Positions 16,995 through 27,006 of a DNA stretch of 56,272 bases are shown in pieces. The DNA is from Bacillota bacterium. GTDB lineage: Bacteria > Bacillota > Clostridia > Clostridiales > Clostridiaceae. The stretch lies in NCBI GenBank assembly GCA_017861315.1, contig JAGFXP010000009.1, forward strand, positions 1 through 56,272, given 5' to 3'. How positions within the stretch are numbered: the first letter of the stretch is position 1; every line of letters starts with the position of its first letter. Below the pieces are notes generated by a model. The model saw nothing but the letters and a program-made list of their open reading frames with translations, was not told the DNA's origin and did not search any database. The position numbers and the translations under genes are program-made.

Positions 16995-17753
16995 TCAAAT
17001 AAATTTTTTAAGCTCTATTTTCAATCTCCCGCTTCTTGTAGAACCTTCGATTTCATTAAATATAAACTTTCCATGTCCCCTTATTGAAATAAGGTCATTT
17101 TCTTTGATTTCCAAATCACGTTTTGTCGCTGGCGCATAGTTCACAAGGACCTTCCCCTGCCTTATCAGCTCGTCGGATTTTGTCCTCGATATTCCGCAGA
17201 TTCCTGCAGTAATGCAGTCAAGCCTCAATGAAGAGGATGAAATCCTGATCATCTCAAATCTGTGCCCCGGTTTTTCTGTGCTGTCCGGATCGAGCACCAC
17301 AACCCTGCAGGGAGAGTTTTTGACCTTCACAAGGTTTGCTTGCAGATAGCCGCATACTTCCTCGTGCACAGCTGCGAAACAGGCGCCCTCCTCAAGTATC
17401 AGGTCTCCGAATCTTTCCCTTTTTATGCCAAGCGACATAATGGCTCCAAGGTAATCCTTATGCCCTATGTCGCTGAATTTTGTGCTGGCTTCTATTTTCA
17501 CGAGCCTCACGGGAAAACCGCGGAATTCGCCGCTTCTGCTCATTCCTATGACCCTTCTCTCGGAATCATCGAATATGCCGCAGGTATGAAAAGTAAGGTC
17601 AAAGCAGCCTTCCATATTTGTCAATGGCCCCCATACATTCGGAGGATAAAAATCGCTTGAATATACAGTTTTTCCTGTCTTCTCTGCAAGTACTATCTTA
17701 TCGTATAAATTAGGAATAAGTCCCAGTTTTTCAACGAATGTCTTCTTATCCAT
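16995..17753 (-). CDS. ylmH: YlmH-like S4-domain RNA-binding protein
   Basis: 252 residues with a C-terminal S4 RNA-binding domain (about residues 175-240: LDCITAGICGISRTKSDELIRQGKVLVN). YlmH homologues bind ribosomes and have been linked to rescue of stalled nascent-chain complexes as well as to division-cluster context. The order sepF-ylmG-ylmH-divIVA is the standard firmicute arrangement. The start abuts the ylmG stop at 17753. Confidence 0.92.
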   Translation of the reverse strand: MDKKTFVEKLGLIPNLYDKIVLAEKTGKTVYSSDFYPPNVWGPLTNMEGCFDLTFHTCGIFDDSERRVIGMSRSGEFRGFPVRLVKIEASTKFSDIGHKDYLGAIMSLGIKRERFGDLILEEGACFAAVHEEVCGYLQANLVKVKNSPCRVVVLDPDSTEKPGHRFEMIRISSSSLRLDCITAGICGISRTKSDELIRQGKVLVNYAPATKRDLEIKENDLISIRGHGKFIFNEIEGSTRSGRLKIELKKFI

Positions 17754-18019
17754 TAGAGTATTGAGAGTATGATTCTCTCAACTATGCTCATTATGATAAG
17801 AGCGATTATCGGCGAAAAATCGACCATGAGGTTTGGCGCTATCATCGACTGGATTTTTCTGCCGGGGATCATGAACGGATCCGTGAATATATGTAGCATT
17901 TCCGTGAAGGTGTTCTTCTTCCCTGGCATTATCCAGGACAGGATCACCTCTATGAGTATTGCCGCCTCTATGAAATTGAACAACATGGTTACGGCCATTT
18001 TTAAAGTAGCAATTGTCAT
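17753..18019 (-). CDS. ylmG: YggT-family membrane protein (YlmG)
   Basis: 88 residues with two hydrophobic helices (about residues 5-25 and 66-86) and the YggT motif WIMPGKKNTF followed by TDPFMIPGRKI. Homologues influence septum or nucleoid organisation in bacteria and chloroplasts; the biochemical role is unclear. It lies between sepF and ylmH as usual. Confidence 0.92.
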   Translation of the reverse strand: MTIATLKMAVTMLFNFIEAAILIEVILSWIMPGKKNTFTEMLHIFTDPFMIPGRKIQSMIAPNLMVDFSPIIALIIMSIVERIILSIL

Positions 18020-18033
18020 TTTTTCCTCCGATA

Positions 18034-18486
18034 TTACTTATTCCACGTGAATAGTCCTTTTGTTGAAAGCTCTGTCTTCAGGTCGCTGCTTACCTCTACG
18101 TTTGATGGCGAGATAAGGAATACTCCCTTGTCTATCTCTTCCAGGGTCCCTCCCAATGCATAGCTTGATCCTCCCAGGAAGTCAAGAAGCCTCTGTGCTG
18201 TCCTCTGCTCGAGTGCTGTTGTGTTTATCACAACGATATTTCTGTTTTTTACATCGTCGCATATGTCTGCAGCCTCTTCGTAGTCGGTAGGCTTTACAAT
18301 CTTAACCTTGGCTGAGATTGTTGTATGTATGCTCACTACGTTAGGCTTCTTCTTGAAGTTTGATATCTTCTGCTCTGCCTCCGCATTGTTAGTATCATGT
18401 ATGTCCTGATCTTCGTAATCGTCGTCCTCAAAGTCGTCGTCCAATCCCAAAAAACCCATCATCTTATTAAGCACTTTTCCTGCCAT
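18034..18486 (-). CDS. sepF: Cell division protein SepF
   Basis: 150 residues. SepF polymerises into rings, bundles FtsZ and anchors it to the membrane through an N-terminal amphipathic helix (here [15 protein letters not shown]). An acidic linker is followed by the conserved globular domain (about 60-140) with [33 protein letters not shown], broken here only for length of citation. No ftsZ is in the window, so its partner is encoded elsewhere. Confidence 0.94.
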   Translation of the reverse strand: MAGKVLNKMMGFLGLDDDFEDDDYEDQDIHDTNNAEAEQKISNFKKKPNVVSIHTTISAKVKIVKPTDYEEAADICDDVKNRNIVVINTTALEQRTAQRLLDFLGGSSYALGGTLEEIDKGVFLISPSNVEVSSDLKTELSTKGLFTWNK

Positions 18487-18498
18487 AATTTTTACCTC

Positions 18499-19206
18499 CT
18501 AAATATTATAATTTCTTTTACCGAATATGCCTTCGCCTATCCGGACCATATTCGAGCCTTCTATGATTGCAGTTTTGTAGTCGCCTGTCATTCCCATGGA
18601 TAGGTATTTCATCTCGATATTGCTGTACTGCCTTTCCCTGAGGCTGTCCCATATATGCCTGACCTGCCTGAAGTACTGCTTCTGCTCATCCTCGCCGCAT
18701 ATAGGGAGAACTGTCATGAGACCCTTCACCTTTACGTGGCTGCACTTCTCGCACTGGATAAGCATTTCCTCGAGTTCCTCCGGGAGGATTCCTGTTTTGT
18801 TCTCTTCCCTCCCAATGTTGATCTCGATCAGCACATCGGCATCAAGCCCTGCTGATGCGTACTGCTTTTCAATCTCGGCAAGCAGCCTGGCGCTGTCCAG
18901 AGAGTGGATCAGGGATACCTTTCCAACGATGTATTTAACCTTGTTTCTCTGAAGGTGCCCTATGAGATGCCATCTTACAGATTCATCAAACTCGTCATAT
19001 TTTTTTGTCAGTTCCTGGACTTTGTTTTCGCCAAAATCCCTAAGTCCGGAAGCGTATGCTTCCTTCATCTCCTCAACAGTCCTTGTCTTGCTGACAGCGA
19101 TCAGCTTCACATCCTCAGGAATGGATGTCAACAAGCGGCTGATATTTTCCTTTATTGACAAATCTACCGTCTCCTTTTTTGAAGCCATATAGTTACTATT
19201 CTTCAC
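18499..19206 (-). CDS. yggS: YggS-family pyridoxal-phosphate homeostasis protein
   Basis: 235 residues, PLP-binding alanine-racemase-like barrel without racemase activity, involved in vitamin B6 homeostasis. The PLP lysine lies in KLIAVSKTRTVEEM, and FGENKVQEL and WHLIGHLQRNKVKYI are family signatures. The MGMTGDYKTAIIEGSNMVRIG end is diagnostic. It is the ylmE position of the firmicute division cluster. The first ATG (19206) may be slightly long; M8 (ASKKETVDL following) is an alternative. Confidence 0.93.
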   Translation of the reverse strand: MKNSNYMASKKETVDLSIKENISRLLTSIPEDVKLIAVSKTRTVEEMKEAYASGLRDFGENKVQELTKKYDEFDESVRWHLIGHLQRNKVKYIVGKVSLIHSLDSARLLAEIEKQYASAGLDADVLIEINIGREENKTGILPEELEEMLIQCEKCSHVKVKGLMTVLPICGEDEQKQYFRQVRHIWDSLRERQYSNIEMKYLSMGMTGDYKTAIIEGSNMVRIGEGIFGKRNYNI

Positions 19207-19240
19207 ATATGGCGAAATTCCTTCATTTCAGGGCAAATAT

Positions 19241-19963
19241 TTATTTTTCCTGCTTCTTTATGAAGTCTGTGGCTTCTGCCACGTTGACTGCCGGAATCTC
19301 CACAGTTTCGCTCTTGCTAATATTTACATTCAGTTTCCTCAGCATGAGGCTTTTAAGGTAGTTCTCGTCAGACATCATGTAGTCGTAAAGAACCTGTCTG
19401 TTCCCGATAGCCTTGATTGTGAAAGGTGCGGCTATCTTGACGTCGTTAACCTGAAGGAAAGGGCCGCTGCAGTAAACCTCCGAGCTGCCGACTATCCTCA
19501 GCCCGTTAATGGAGATCGCCTCCGCTCCTCCGTTCTTCAGGTCGTTTAGAACCTGTATGATATCTGTATTGTGGACCAGCCTGAACTGGTCTTCGAATGT
19601 ATTGGTAAAAAGGCTGCTGTCTGCATCGTTCAGCGCTATGACAACACCCTCCCCCTCTACAGCAACCCTTCCAAGGATCATGTTGTTTTCGGCGATCTCG
19701 CTGTTGATTTCGTCCTTTACAGCCTCGCCATCCTGGTCGTACTGCTGGTATTTGTTTAATTTTTCTTCATATTCATAGTATTGATTTCTCAATGCGCTTA
19801 TTTCATTCTGAAGCCTTGTCTTGTAGGTATATGCATCCTGGTACTGCTCCGAGCTGAGATATGTGTAGCTGCTCTTTGCAGAGATGCTGATATTCATTGA
19901 AATTAACACGCCGATGATAATGCATGCCGCAAATACAAAGATATTAGCTTCATTGTTCTTCAT
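19241..19963 (-). CDS. DUF881 protein, distal copy
   Basis: 240 residues: N-terminal transmembrane anchor (about 8-28), a coiled-coil stretch (about 40-95) and the DUF881 domain (GVVIALNDAD to the C-terminus). DUF881 proteins (YlxW/YlxX-like) occur beside division genes; their role is undefined. A second DUF881 gene lies at 20345-21055, with sbp between. Shared segments such as GAEAISINGLRIVG and GAEAISINDIRVIG show they are paralogues. Confidence 0.9.
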   Translation of the reverse strand: MKNNEANIFVFAACIIIGVLISMNISISAKSSYTYLSSEQYQDAYTYKTRLQNEISALRNQYYEYEEKLNKYQQYDQDGEAVKDEINSEIAENNMILGRVAVEGEGVVIALNDADSSLFTNTFEDQFRLVHNTDIIQVLNDLKNGGAEAISINGLRIVGSSEVYCSGPFLQVNDVKIAAPFTIKAIGNRQVLYDYMMSDENYLKSLMLRKLNVNISKSETVEIPAVNVAEATDFIKKQEK

Positions 19964-19973
19964 CTGTTACACC

Positions 19974-20315
19974 TCAACCGCGTGATTTGATCTTTTCAAG
20001 CAGAAGCCTTCTGACGATAGCGAAGTTGTCGAACAGCCTTCCGCCGAAAACTATTACTGCAGCCAGATATATCGGAACCCCGAGCTTGTCGCCGAGGTAT
20101 GCGAGAGCGGCCGCAAGAAGTGCGTTGCCAAAAAAGCCTGAAATGAATATGTCAGGTTGGAAGTTTTTTGACAGACTTGCCCTCACTGCACCGAACACCG
20201 AGTCAAGACAGGCAAGAATAGCCACCGACATATAAGGGGAAAATTGGTCTGGAATATTCACGTTGAATATCACTCCCAAAATTATCCCGATTATTAATCC
20301 CATAAGTCCAACCAT
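19974..20315 (-). CDS. sbp: Small basic protein Sbp (DUF1290)
   Basis: 113 residues with about three hydrophobic segments; YMSVAILACLDSVFGAVRASL and VFGGRLFDNFAIVRRLLLEK are family-typical. In Bacillus it is encoded next to ftsA/ftsZ; function unknown. It is sandwiched between two DUF881 genes here, the usual clostridial neighbourhood. Confidence 0.92.
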   Translation of the reverse strand: MVGLMGLIIGIILGVIFNVNIPDQFSPYMSVAILACLDSVFGAVRASLSKNFQPDIFISGFFGNALLAAALAYLGDKLGVPIYLAAVIVFGGRLFDNFAIVRRLLLEKIKSRG

Positions 20316-20344
20316 GAAACTCTCTCCTTAAGTAAAAAAATTAG

Positions 20345-21055
20345 TTATTTCACAGGCTTTGCATACTCAAAATTATAAGCCTTGGTATATTTAGGTATGC
20401 TGATTTTGTCCTGCTTTTCAAACTTCACGTCGCAAAAGCCGGTGAACTCCGAAAACACCTCCGGAAAGCTCAGGCTGCTGTAGAGCAGATCCTTGCTTCC
20501 GATTGCTTTTATTGTTATTTTCTGCGAGTATGACACCTTGTCATTGTCGTTTATCAGAATGTAGTTTCCCGCATTTCTTATTCCTGTAAGCCCGATGACC
20601 CTTATATCGTTTATGGATATGGCCTCGGCCCCCGCAAATCTCAGCTCATTGATGAGATAAACCAGATGCTTGTCGGTTATATGGCCGGTTCCGGTTCCGA
20701 ACAGGTCCGATGTCGGATCAAGGTATATGACAACCCCCTGCCCCTGGACATCTGAAGCTCCTGTAAGAAGCCTTGATTTCTCAAGTTCTGCAAGGAGTGC
20801 TTTTGACGCATCGCTTTCTCCGGCTGCAGCTTTTTCGTAGGCATTTACCTTCTCCTGAAGCTCGCTCACCTTTGCCTCAAGCTCTGTTTTCTGTTTTTTG
20901 TACTGTTCTATTTCTATGGTTACGTCAGTGCTGGTCGTTGTCCCAAGGCTGAATGTATTCTCCTGGTTGCTGAGCACCTTGAACTGGTACGCCAGCATGA
21001 AACCTAAAATGGCGCATACTATTGCAACACTGATTTGAGCGCGCATATTTTTCAA
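20345..21055 (-). CDS. DUF881 protein, proximal copy
   Basis: 236 residues with an N-terminal membrane anchor (about 5-25), a heptad-rich coiled coil (about 45-80: EQYKKQKTELEAKVSELQEK) and a DUF881 domain. It begins 12 bases after ftsQ ends. Paralogue of 19241-19963. The membrane-anchored coiled-coil layout suggests a divisome or envelope scaffold, which is inference. Confidence 0.9.
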   Translation of the reverse strand: MKNMRAQISVAIVCAILGFMLAYQFKVLSNQENTFSLGTTTSTDVTIEIEQYKKQKTELEAKVSELQEKVNAYEKAAAGESDASKALLAELEKSRLLTGASDVQGQGVVIYLDPTSDLFGTGTGHITDKHLVYLINELRFAGAEAISINDIRVIGLTGIRNAGNYILINDNDKVSYSQKITIKAIGSKDLLYSSLSFPEVFSEFTGFCDVKFEKQDKISIPKYTKAYNFEYAKPVK

Positions 21056-21067
21056 TCCTGTTTCCTC

Positions 21068-21844
21068 CTACTTCTCGATAAAAAACACGGGGTTGCCGTC
21101 GAAACTTACATCTATATACCCTTTTGCCTGCTTGAGTTCATCCCTCTTAAGGATATTTGCAGCAGTGTTTAGCTTCTTTTCAAAATTCTCCGTGGTTCCG
21201 AGCTTTATGCATATCTGGCCTGAATATATGCTGATGGCGCCAGGATCCGTAAGATCCATCGATGTCAGGCCTGCTATGAAGTCCTTTGCGGCAGGCATTC
21301 CTGCGAGAGTCTCGATGACCTGGAGCTGTCTCTCGTCTGAGCCGACTATCTGCTTTCCGACCTCCGATTTCTTCATATCGAACCCATCCAACTTTATAAG
21401 CTTCATGTTGCCGATGTCCGCCTTCACCTCGAGGAGCATGCCGTTCTTGTCTATGACTGCGAACTTGCTGTCCTTGCTGGCGTAGTACGTTGCCTCCCTC
21501 TCCACAACGCTTATGACGATAGAGGACGGAAGCTTTCTTGAAATCTTAACGCTTGTGAAGTAAGGGTCCTCCATTATTTTGTCGCCGCCCTTTGATGTTT
21601 TGATGTAGAAAATGTTGTTTCCCGCCTGTATTCCGGAAAGCCCTATGATTTTCTTTGCATCCGTATACTTGTTGTTGACCACCGTGATGCTGGTTATGTT
21701 GAAGCCGGGATACCTCATGCAGAAATTCCATGCGGCAACCGACAGAATAGCAAGGCATACAACAAGCCTTTTGATGAAGAGCTTCCGCCTTCTTTTTATT
21801 ATAAGTGTATTGTCTATTTTGTCTACTTTTTTGATCATATACAC
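21068..21844 (-). CDS. ftsQ: Cell division protein FtsQ/DivIB
   Basis: 258 residues, type II membrane protein: cytoplasmic Lys/Arg-rich tail (KRRRKLFIKR), one helix (about 25-43), then a POTRA domain (FNITSITVVNNKYTDAKKI) and an FtsQ C-terminal region. It links FtsL and the division transpeptidase. A GTG at 21844 has GGAG 5 bases upstream; ATG 21838 is two codons in. It sits next to ftsW with no murG or murB between. Confidence 0.88.
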   Translation of the reverse strand: MYMIKKVDKIDNTLIIKRRRKLFIKRLVVCLAILSVAAWNFCMRYPGFNITSITVVNNKYTDAKKIIGLSGIQAGNNIFYIKTSKGGDKIMEDPYFTSVKISRKLPSSIVISVVEREATYYASKDSKFAVIDKNGMLLEVKADIGNMKLIKLDGFDMKKSEVGKQIVGSDERQLQVIETLAGMPAAKDFIAGLTSMDLTDPGAISIYSGQICIKLGTTENFEKKLNTAANILKRDELKQAKGYIDVSFDGNPVFFIEK

Positions 21845-21931
21845 TTTTACTCCTCGCCTAAAATTCTAAAACAAATACATTATAACATTTGAATATGAAC
21901 ATTTCATTAACTATTGCAATTCAAAATGGAT

Positions 21932-23080
21932 TTACTTATTTCCATTTTCCGGCTGTGCCGGCGGCTTGTGCCTCGAAATATTCAGCAGCACCCCCATGGC
22001 TATCAGATTGAATATAAGCGAGGATCCTCCGTAGCTTATGAACGGGAGCGGAACCCCGGTTACGGGCATGGATCCTGTTACGACTGCCATATTGATTATT
22101 GCCTGCAGAGCTATTACGGCAGTTATTCCTGTCGCCAGAAGCTTCCCTAATTTGTCCTTTGCCCTTGACGCAGTGACCATGCCTCTCCAAATAAATACAA
22201 CGAAAAGCAGGATTATCACCGTGCATCCGATCAGACCGAGCTCCTCCCCTACTATCGCGAATATGAAGTCTGTATGGGGTTCGGGTATCCAGAAGCATTT
22301 TTGCCTGGATTGGAACCACCCCTCGCCTAATATGCCGCCTGAGCCCAGTGCGAACAGCGACTGTATCAGCTGGTAGCCGTCCCCCCTGGCGTCCTTCCAG
22401 GGGTCAAGGAAACTCAAAAATCTGGCTCTTCTGTATGGTTCAAGAGCTATTCCGGCAACTCCGGCCGGAATCACAACACCCAGCAATCCTGCCAGATGCG
22501 GTATCCTTGCTCCACCCACGAAAAGCACAATGATTGTCACTCCCATAATTACGGCCGCTATGCTCAGGTTCTTTTCTGCCAGTACCATGCCTGCGAAAAA
22601 ACCTGCAACCATCAGGTAGGGCATCACTCCGTAGAGGAAAGACTTTATCTTCTCGCCCTTTTTGTCAAGGCTGGCGGCAAGATAAAGGACAACAGTGTAT
22701 TTTGCTATCTCCGAAGGCTGTATGGATGCGAAGCCCAGAGGTATCCATCGCCTTGCTCCGTTGACAGGCGGGAAGGCGAACACAGCGCAAAGAAGGATTA
22801 TCGTAAAAACGAGCATAAGCTTTGTATATTTTTTGAGGACATGGTAGTCCGTCTTCATTGCGAAGATCATGCAGGAAATACCCAAAACGGCCCACATCGC
22901 CTGCTTTTTAAGATAGTACATCCCGTCCTTTATGGCCGAATTGTTTGCGGAGGTATAAGCGCTTGCGCTGAATACCATGACCACGCCGATGACTACGAGC
23001 ATTAATATGGTGGCAAACAATATGAAATCGACAGGCTCGGATTTTTTAAGCCTTAACTTCTTCCTCGGCTTTTTTTTCAT
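21932..23080 (-). CDS. ftsW: FtsW/SpoVE SEDS peptidoglycan glycosyltransferase
   Basis: 382 residues, about ten membrane helices, SEDS family that polymerises lipid II with a cognate class B PBP. Diagnostic stretches are SFLDPWKDARGDGYQLIQS, the IPEPHTDFIFAIVGEELGL loop and GVPLPFISYGGSS. The PBP at 27007-29214 in the same cluster is the likely partner. It could equally be a sporulation SpoVE; position favours division or both. Confidence 0.93.
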   Translation of the reverse strand: MKKKPRKKLRLKKSEPVDFILFATILMLVVIGVVMVFSASAYTSANNSAIKDGMYYLKKQAMWAVLGISCMIFAMKTDYHVLKKYTKLMLVFTIILLCAVFAFPPVNGARRWIPLGFASIQPSEIAKYTVVLYLAASLDKKGEKIKSFLYGVMPYLMVAGFFAGMVLAEKNLSIAAVIMGVTIIVLFVGGARIPHLAGLLGVVIPAGVAGIALEPYRRARFLSFLDPWKDARGDGYQLIQSLFALGSGGILGEGWFQSRQKCFWIPEPHTDFIFAIVGEELGLIGCTVIILLFVVFIWRGMVTASRAKDKLGKLLATGITAVIALQAIINMAVVTGSMPVTGVPLPFISYGGSSLIFNLIAMGVLLNISRHKPPAQPENGNK

Positions 23081-23118
23081 TTCTTAGTCCCTCCCCAAAA
23101 AAAGTTTGCGTTCTACCA

Positions 23119-24072
23119 TTATACAGCCAGCAGCGCTATCAGGCACAGAACCGCAGTGGCGATGCTGAACATCGACACAACCTTGGTCTCGTGCCATCCT
23201 GACAGCTCGAAATGGTGATGGATTGGCGCCATCTTGAAAATCCTCTTCTTTGTCAGCTTGAAGGAGGACACCTGGAGCACTACTGACAGGGCTTCCAACA
23301 CGTAGACAGCGCCTGCTATCAGTATTATCAGCGGCAGCTTCAGTATCATGGCAACAGCTGCTACAGCGCCGCCGAGCGCCAGGGATCCCGTATCTCCCAT
23401 GAACACCTGCGCCGGGAAAGCGTTGAACTTGAGGAAGCCGAGCAGCGAACCGGCTACCACAGCGCAGAATATTGCCAGTGTGTAGTGTCCCATGGCGAAG
23501 CTGACTACCGTTAAAAATGCCATTACCACCAGCGTGACCGTGGTAGCAAGGCCGTCAAGTCCGTCCGTCAGGTTAACCGCGTTCGTGACTGAGACAAAAT
23601 AGAATATGATGAACGGCATGTACCAGATCCCCAGTTCAAGTGTTGTCCCCGCAAACGGTATTATCACCGCGGTCCCTATGCTTGAATTGTTTGCTGCGTA
23701 GTATCCGAATATGCCTGATACCGCCAGTAGGAGTATCATCTTCTGATAAGCCCGCAGACCCAGGTTTTTTTTCCTCAATATCTTCAGCGAGTCGTCCATA
23801 GCCCCTATGATTCCGAAGGCTATTAGGGCATACATCGCTATCATGGCCTCGTCTCCCGGATTCCTGACTGCGAAAGCAGTCACGAGCAGGGATGAGACAA
23901 TGAATATGACGCCACCCATGGTCGGTGTGCCCGCTTTTTTAAGATGGCTCTGCGGACCTTCCTCCCTTATGCTCTGCCCGAATTTGAACTTGCGGAGCAG
24001 AGGTATGAATACAGGCCCTGCCAGTATGGCTGCGAAGAACGCAGCCAGCGTTGAAATTATTATATTATCCAT
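23119..24072 (-). CDS. mraY: Phospho-N-acetylmuramoyl-pentapeptide transferase MraY
   Basis: 317-residue integral membrane enzyme that transfers phospho-MurNAc-pentapeptide to undecaprenyl phosphate, forming lipid I. Catalytic motifs are visible: [14 protein letters not shown] (paired Asp), [13 protein letters not shown] and the PIHHHFE triple-His loop. Its usual neighbour murD is absent; ftsW follows directly. Confidence 0.96.
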   Translation of the reverse strand: MDNIIISTLAAFFAAILAGPVFIPLLRKFKFGQSIREEGPQSHLKKAGTPTMGGVIFIVSSLLVTAFAVRNPGDEAMIAMYALIAFGIIGAMDDSLKILRKKNLGLRAYQKMILLLAVSGIFGYYAANNSSIGTAVIIPFAGTTLELGIWYMPFIIFYFVSVTNAVNLTDGLDGLATTVTLVVMAFLTVVSFAMGHYTLAIFCAVVAGSLLGFLKFNAFPAQVFMGDTGSLALGGAVAAVAMILKLPLIILIAGAVYVLEALSVVLQVSSFKLTKKRIFKMAPIHHHFELSGWHETKVVSMFSIATAVLCLIALLAV

Positions 24073-24090
24073 CTGGTTATGGCTTCCTTC

Positions 24091-25464
24091 CTATAAGTGA
24101 TTGACTTGTTTGAGCTTCTCGACTATCTTTTCGAATTTCATTGATCTTGATGCCTTGACGATTACTGCATCGCCCTTTTCCAGGTATCCTGCTGCGAACT
24201 CAACCGCCTGGTCGTAATCATCGAAAGCAGCGCAGCTGTCCCCGAAGCCTGCCTTGAATGCGTCGTTGTACTGCCCCAGGGTTATGAGCAGGTCTATCCC
24301 GCTCTTCTTTACGTACTCGCCTACATCCCTGTGAGCTTCCCATGCCGCGTCTCCCAGCTCTCCCATCGTTCCGAGTATCGCCGCACGCCTTCCGCTATCC
24401 AGGTTCTTCAGAACATCTATGCCCGATTTCATGGAATCAGGATTAGCGTTGTAGCAGTCGTTTATTATCGTGAATTTCTCGCCTCTTATTATGTCGAGCC
24501 TCATGGATGTCTTCTCGATGTTGCCGAAGCCCTCCGAGATCTCCTCCATCCCCATTCCCAAAAGCCTTGCGCAGGCTATGGCCAGGAGCGCGTTGTTTAC
24601 ATTGTGCCTGCCTGGAATGTCTATGCTTACGGTTCCGGGCAATTCCGCGCCTCTCTCGGAGACCCTGAAGCTGACGTGCTCGTCTCCGAGCTCTATGTCG
24701 TGCGCTGAATATTCGGCCTCGGCAAGCGCGCTGGTGCTTATGACTCTGTAAGGCTTGTCCTCCAGGTTCTTCAGCGGTTCGCTGTCGGAATTCACTATCA
24801 GCGTATTGACCGTTCCGAAGAAATCCGTTATCTCAAGCTTCGCCTTCAGGATGTTCTCCCTGCTGCCGAGGTTTCCTATATGTGTTATCCCCACGTTGGT
24901 TATCAGGGCTATGTCGGGACGGGCGGCATCCGCCATCCGGTGTATTTCCCCAAGGTTGTTCATGCCCATCTCAAGAACAGCTATGTCGTAGCTGTTGTCC
25001 AGCGAGAATATCATGAGAGGCAGCCCTACCTCGTTGTTGAAGTTCCCCTTTGTCTTGAACACCTTGAATCTGGCGCTCAGGGCCGCAGCGGCAAGATCCT
25101 TCGTGGAAGTCTTTCCTGTGGAGCCCGTAATCCCTACGATCTTAGTCCTCAGTTTTTTCCTGTAGTATCCCGCAAGGTCTAGCAGCGCTTTCCTGGTGTC
25201 ACCGACCTTGATGATGCCTGCAGAAGTTATCCCTGCGATGTCGGCAGGCAGTTCGTCCACAATGCAGAGGGACGCCCCTGAATCTGCAGCCTGCTTAAGG
25301 AACCTGTTTCCGTTGAAATTCTCTCCCTTCAGCGCTATGAAAACATCCCCGCTGGCTATCTTCCTTGTATCCGTGTTAATTGAATTGTATCCGGCAGCAG
25401 TGCCTTCAAGTATAACCTCTCCGCCAACGGCTTCCCTTATTTCATCGAAAGTCAAAGTCTCCAA
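24091..25464 (-). CDS. murF: UDP-MurNAc-tripeptide:D-Ala-D-Ala ligase MurF
   Basis: 457-residue Mur ligase completing the pentapeptide precursor. The ATP motif is G-S-T-G-K-T-S-T-K-D, the central domain carries ITNVGITHIGNLGSRENILKAK, and the third domain starts near IINDCYNANPDSMKSG, a MurF hallmark. It starts directly next to the murE stop (25464/25465), indicating coupling. Confidence 0.96.
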   Translation of the reverse strand: METLTFDEIREAVGGEVILEGTAAGYNSINTDTRKIASGDVFIALKGENFNGNRFLKQAADSGASLCIVDELPADIAGITSAGIIKVGDTRKALLDLAGYYRKKLRTKIVGITGSTGKTSTKDLAAAALSARFKVFKTKGNFNNEVGLPLMIFSLDNSYDIAVLEMGMNNLGEIHRMADAARPDIALITNVGITHIGNLGSRENILKAKLEITDFFGTVNTLIVNSDSEPLKNLEDKPYRVISTSALAEAEYSAHDIELGDEHVSFRVSERGAELPGTVSIDIPGRHNVNNALLAIACARLLGMGMEEISEGFGNIEKTSMRLDIIRGEKFTIINDCYNANPDSMKSGIDVLKNLDSGRRAAILGTMGELGDAAWEAHRDVGEYVKKSGIDLLITLGQYNDAFKAGFGDSCAAFDDYDQAVEFAAGYLEKGDAVIVKASRSMKFEKIVEKLKQVNHL

Positions 25465-26919
25465 TTAATATCCACCTTCTTCTAATATTTCTTTTACAAT
25501 CTCCCTCTCGTCAAAGTGGATCTTGCCTGTTTTAAGTATCTGGTAGTCCTCGTGGCCCTTTCCGGCTATCACTATGACGTCCCCTGACCTGGCTAGTTCA
25601 ATGCTCTTCTTTATGGCTTCTCTTCTGTTCTCTACTATTATATAGTTATCCTTACTGATTCCGGCTACCACGTCTTTTATTATGGCTTCGGGATCCTCGG
25701 TCCTCGGATTGTCGGAGGTTATGATCGCGATGTCGCTGAGGTCGGTGCCTATCCTGCCCATTATCGGCCTCTTTGTCCTGTCCCTGTCGCCTCCGCAGCC
25801 GAATACGGCTATGAGCCTTCCTTCTGTGAATTCCCTGGCTGTCTCAAGGATGTTTTCCAGACCGTCAGGAGTATGCGCATAGTCCACGATGATGTCGAAG
25901 CCAAGGCTGAAGCCCTGATTGACTATCTCGCATCTTCCCGGAACGCAGAGCATTTTTTCCAGCCCCTGCTTGACCGTGTCCAGAGTGATTCCTTCGGACA
26001 GGCAAGCCGCTGCGCTGCCCAGGGCGTTTTCAACGTTGTACTTACCCGGAATGTTTATGTTTATCTTTCTTGATTCTCCCTTGTATGCCAGACTGAATTC
26101 TACTCCCCTTGAATGGAGCCTGAGGCTGCTGCCCGCAACGTCGGCTTCCTTTTCCGCTGAATAGGTTGTCACCCTTCCCTGTATGTCGCCTAGAAGCCTG
26201 CTCCCGTATTCGCTGTCAAGGTTTATCACGGAGTTCAGCGAGTTCTGGAAAAGCATCAGCTTTGCCTTGTAGTAGTTTTCGAAGGTCTCGTGGAAATCCA
26301 GATGATCCTGTGTAAGGTTCGTGAATATCCCCTGCGAGAACTCCAGGCCATAAACCCTGTCCAGATACAGTGAATGGGAGGAAACCTCCATCACGCAGTA
26401 TTTAACGCCCTCGTCAGCCATGTCCCTGAAAAGCTTGTGAAGCTCCAGTGATTCAGGCGTTGTCCTGCTCGCCTCAAGCTTCCTCTCTCCGATGTAGTTT
26501 GCTATGGTCCCTATTATCGCCGTCTTGAAGCCCGCCGCCTCGAGGATCGACTTTATAATGAACGTCGATGTCGTCTTTCCGTTTGTTCCGGTAACGCCTA
26601 TGAGCTTGAGCCGGTCCTTAGGGTTGCCGTAAAAATTAGATGCAGCCACGGCCAGCGCTTTCCTCGTATCCTCCACTCTTACATATGTGATGCCGGGTTC
26701 TGCAGCCACCTCGTCCTGGCAGATAATGACCTTTGCACCCTTTTCTGCGGCGCTGCCGGCATATCCGTGCCCGTCAGTCTGGTAGCCCTTGACGCACACA
26801 AAGGCGTCGCCCTCCCCAATTTTCCTCGAATCGTACTCCAGCTTGCTTATCTCTGCACCAGCGTCTCCCTGCAGCAATTCATATTTCAATCCTCTCAACA
26901 AATCATTGAGCTTCATCAT
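25465..26919 (-). CDS. murE: UDP-MurNAc-dipeptide ligase MurE (probably meso-DAP adding)
   Basis: 484 residues. The ATP-binding motif is [11 protein letters not shown]. The substrate motif in domain 3 is D-N-P-R ([10 protein letters not shown]), typical of enzymes that add meso-diaminopimelate, so the peptidoglycan is probably mDAP type. The frame is open for 22 more codons upstream, but ATG 26917-26919 has GGGGAG five bases upstream and starts [13 protein letters not shown]; the second ATG (26916) is an equally good choice. Confidence 0.95.
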   Translation of the reverse strand: MMKLNDLLRGLKYELLQGDAGAEISKLEYDSRKIGEGDAFVCVKGYQTDGHGYAGSAAEKGAKVIICQDEVAAEPGITYVRVEDTRKALAVAASNFYGNPKDRLKLIGVTGTNGKTTSTFIIKSILEAAGFKTAIIGTIANYIGERKLEASRTTPESLELHKLFRDMADEGVKYCVMEVSSHSLYLDRVYGLEFSQGIFTNLTQDHLDFHETFENYYKAKLMLFQNSLNSVINLDSEYGSRLLGDIQGRVTTYSAEKEADVAGSSLRLHSRGVEFSLAYKGESRKININIPGKYNVENALGSAAACLSEGITLDTVKQGLEKMLCVPGRCEIVNQGFSLGFDIIVDYAHTPDGLENILETAREFTEGRLIAVFGCGGDRDRTKRPIMGRIGTDLSDIAIITSDNPRTEDPEAIIKDVVAGISKDNYIIVENRREAIKKSIELARSGDVIVIAGKGHEDYQILKTGKIHFDEREIVKEILEEGGY

Positions 26920-27006
26920 AACAACTCCCCTGTACAGTAATATATGAAAACAGGCATGCCAGTGCATGAGCTTTACACTCCGCACTGCCGCATGCCATAA
27001 GCAGTA

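Noticed and set aside
18171..19200. Possible CRISPR or tandem repeats anywhere in the window
   Set aside because: No regularly spaced identical repeats were seen beyond the short MraZ and palindrome pairs listed.
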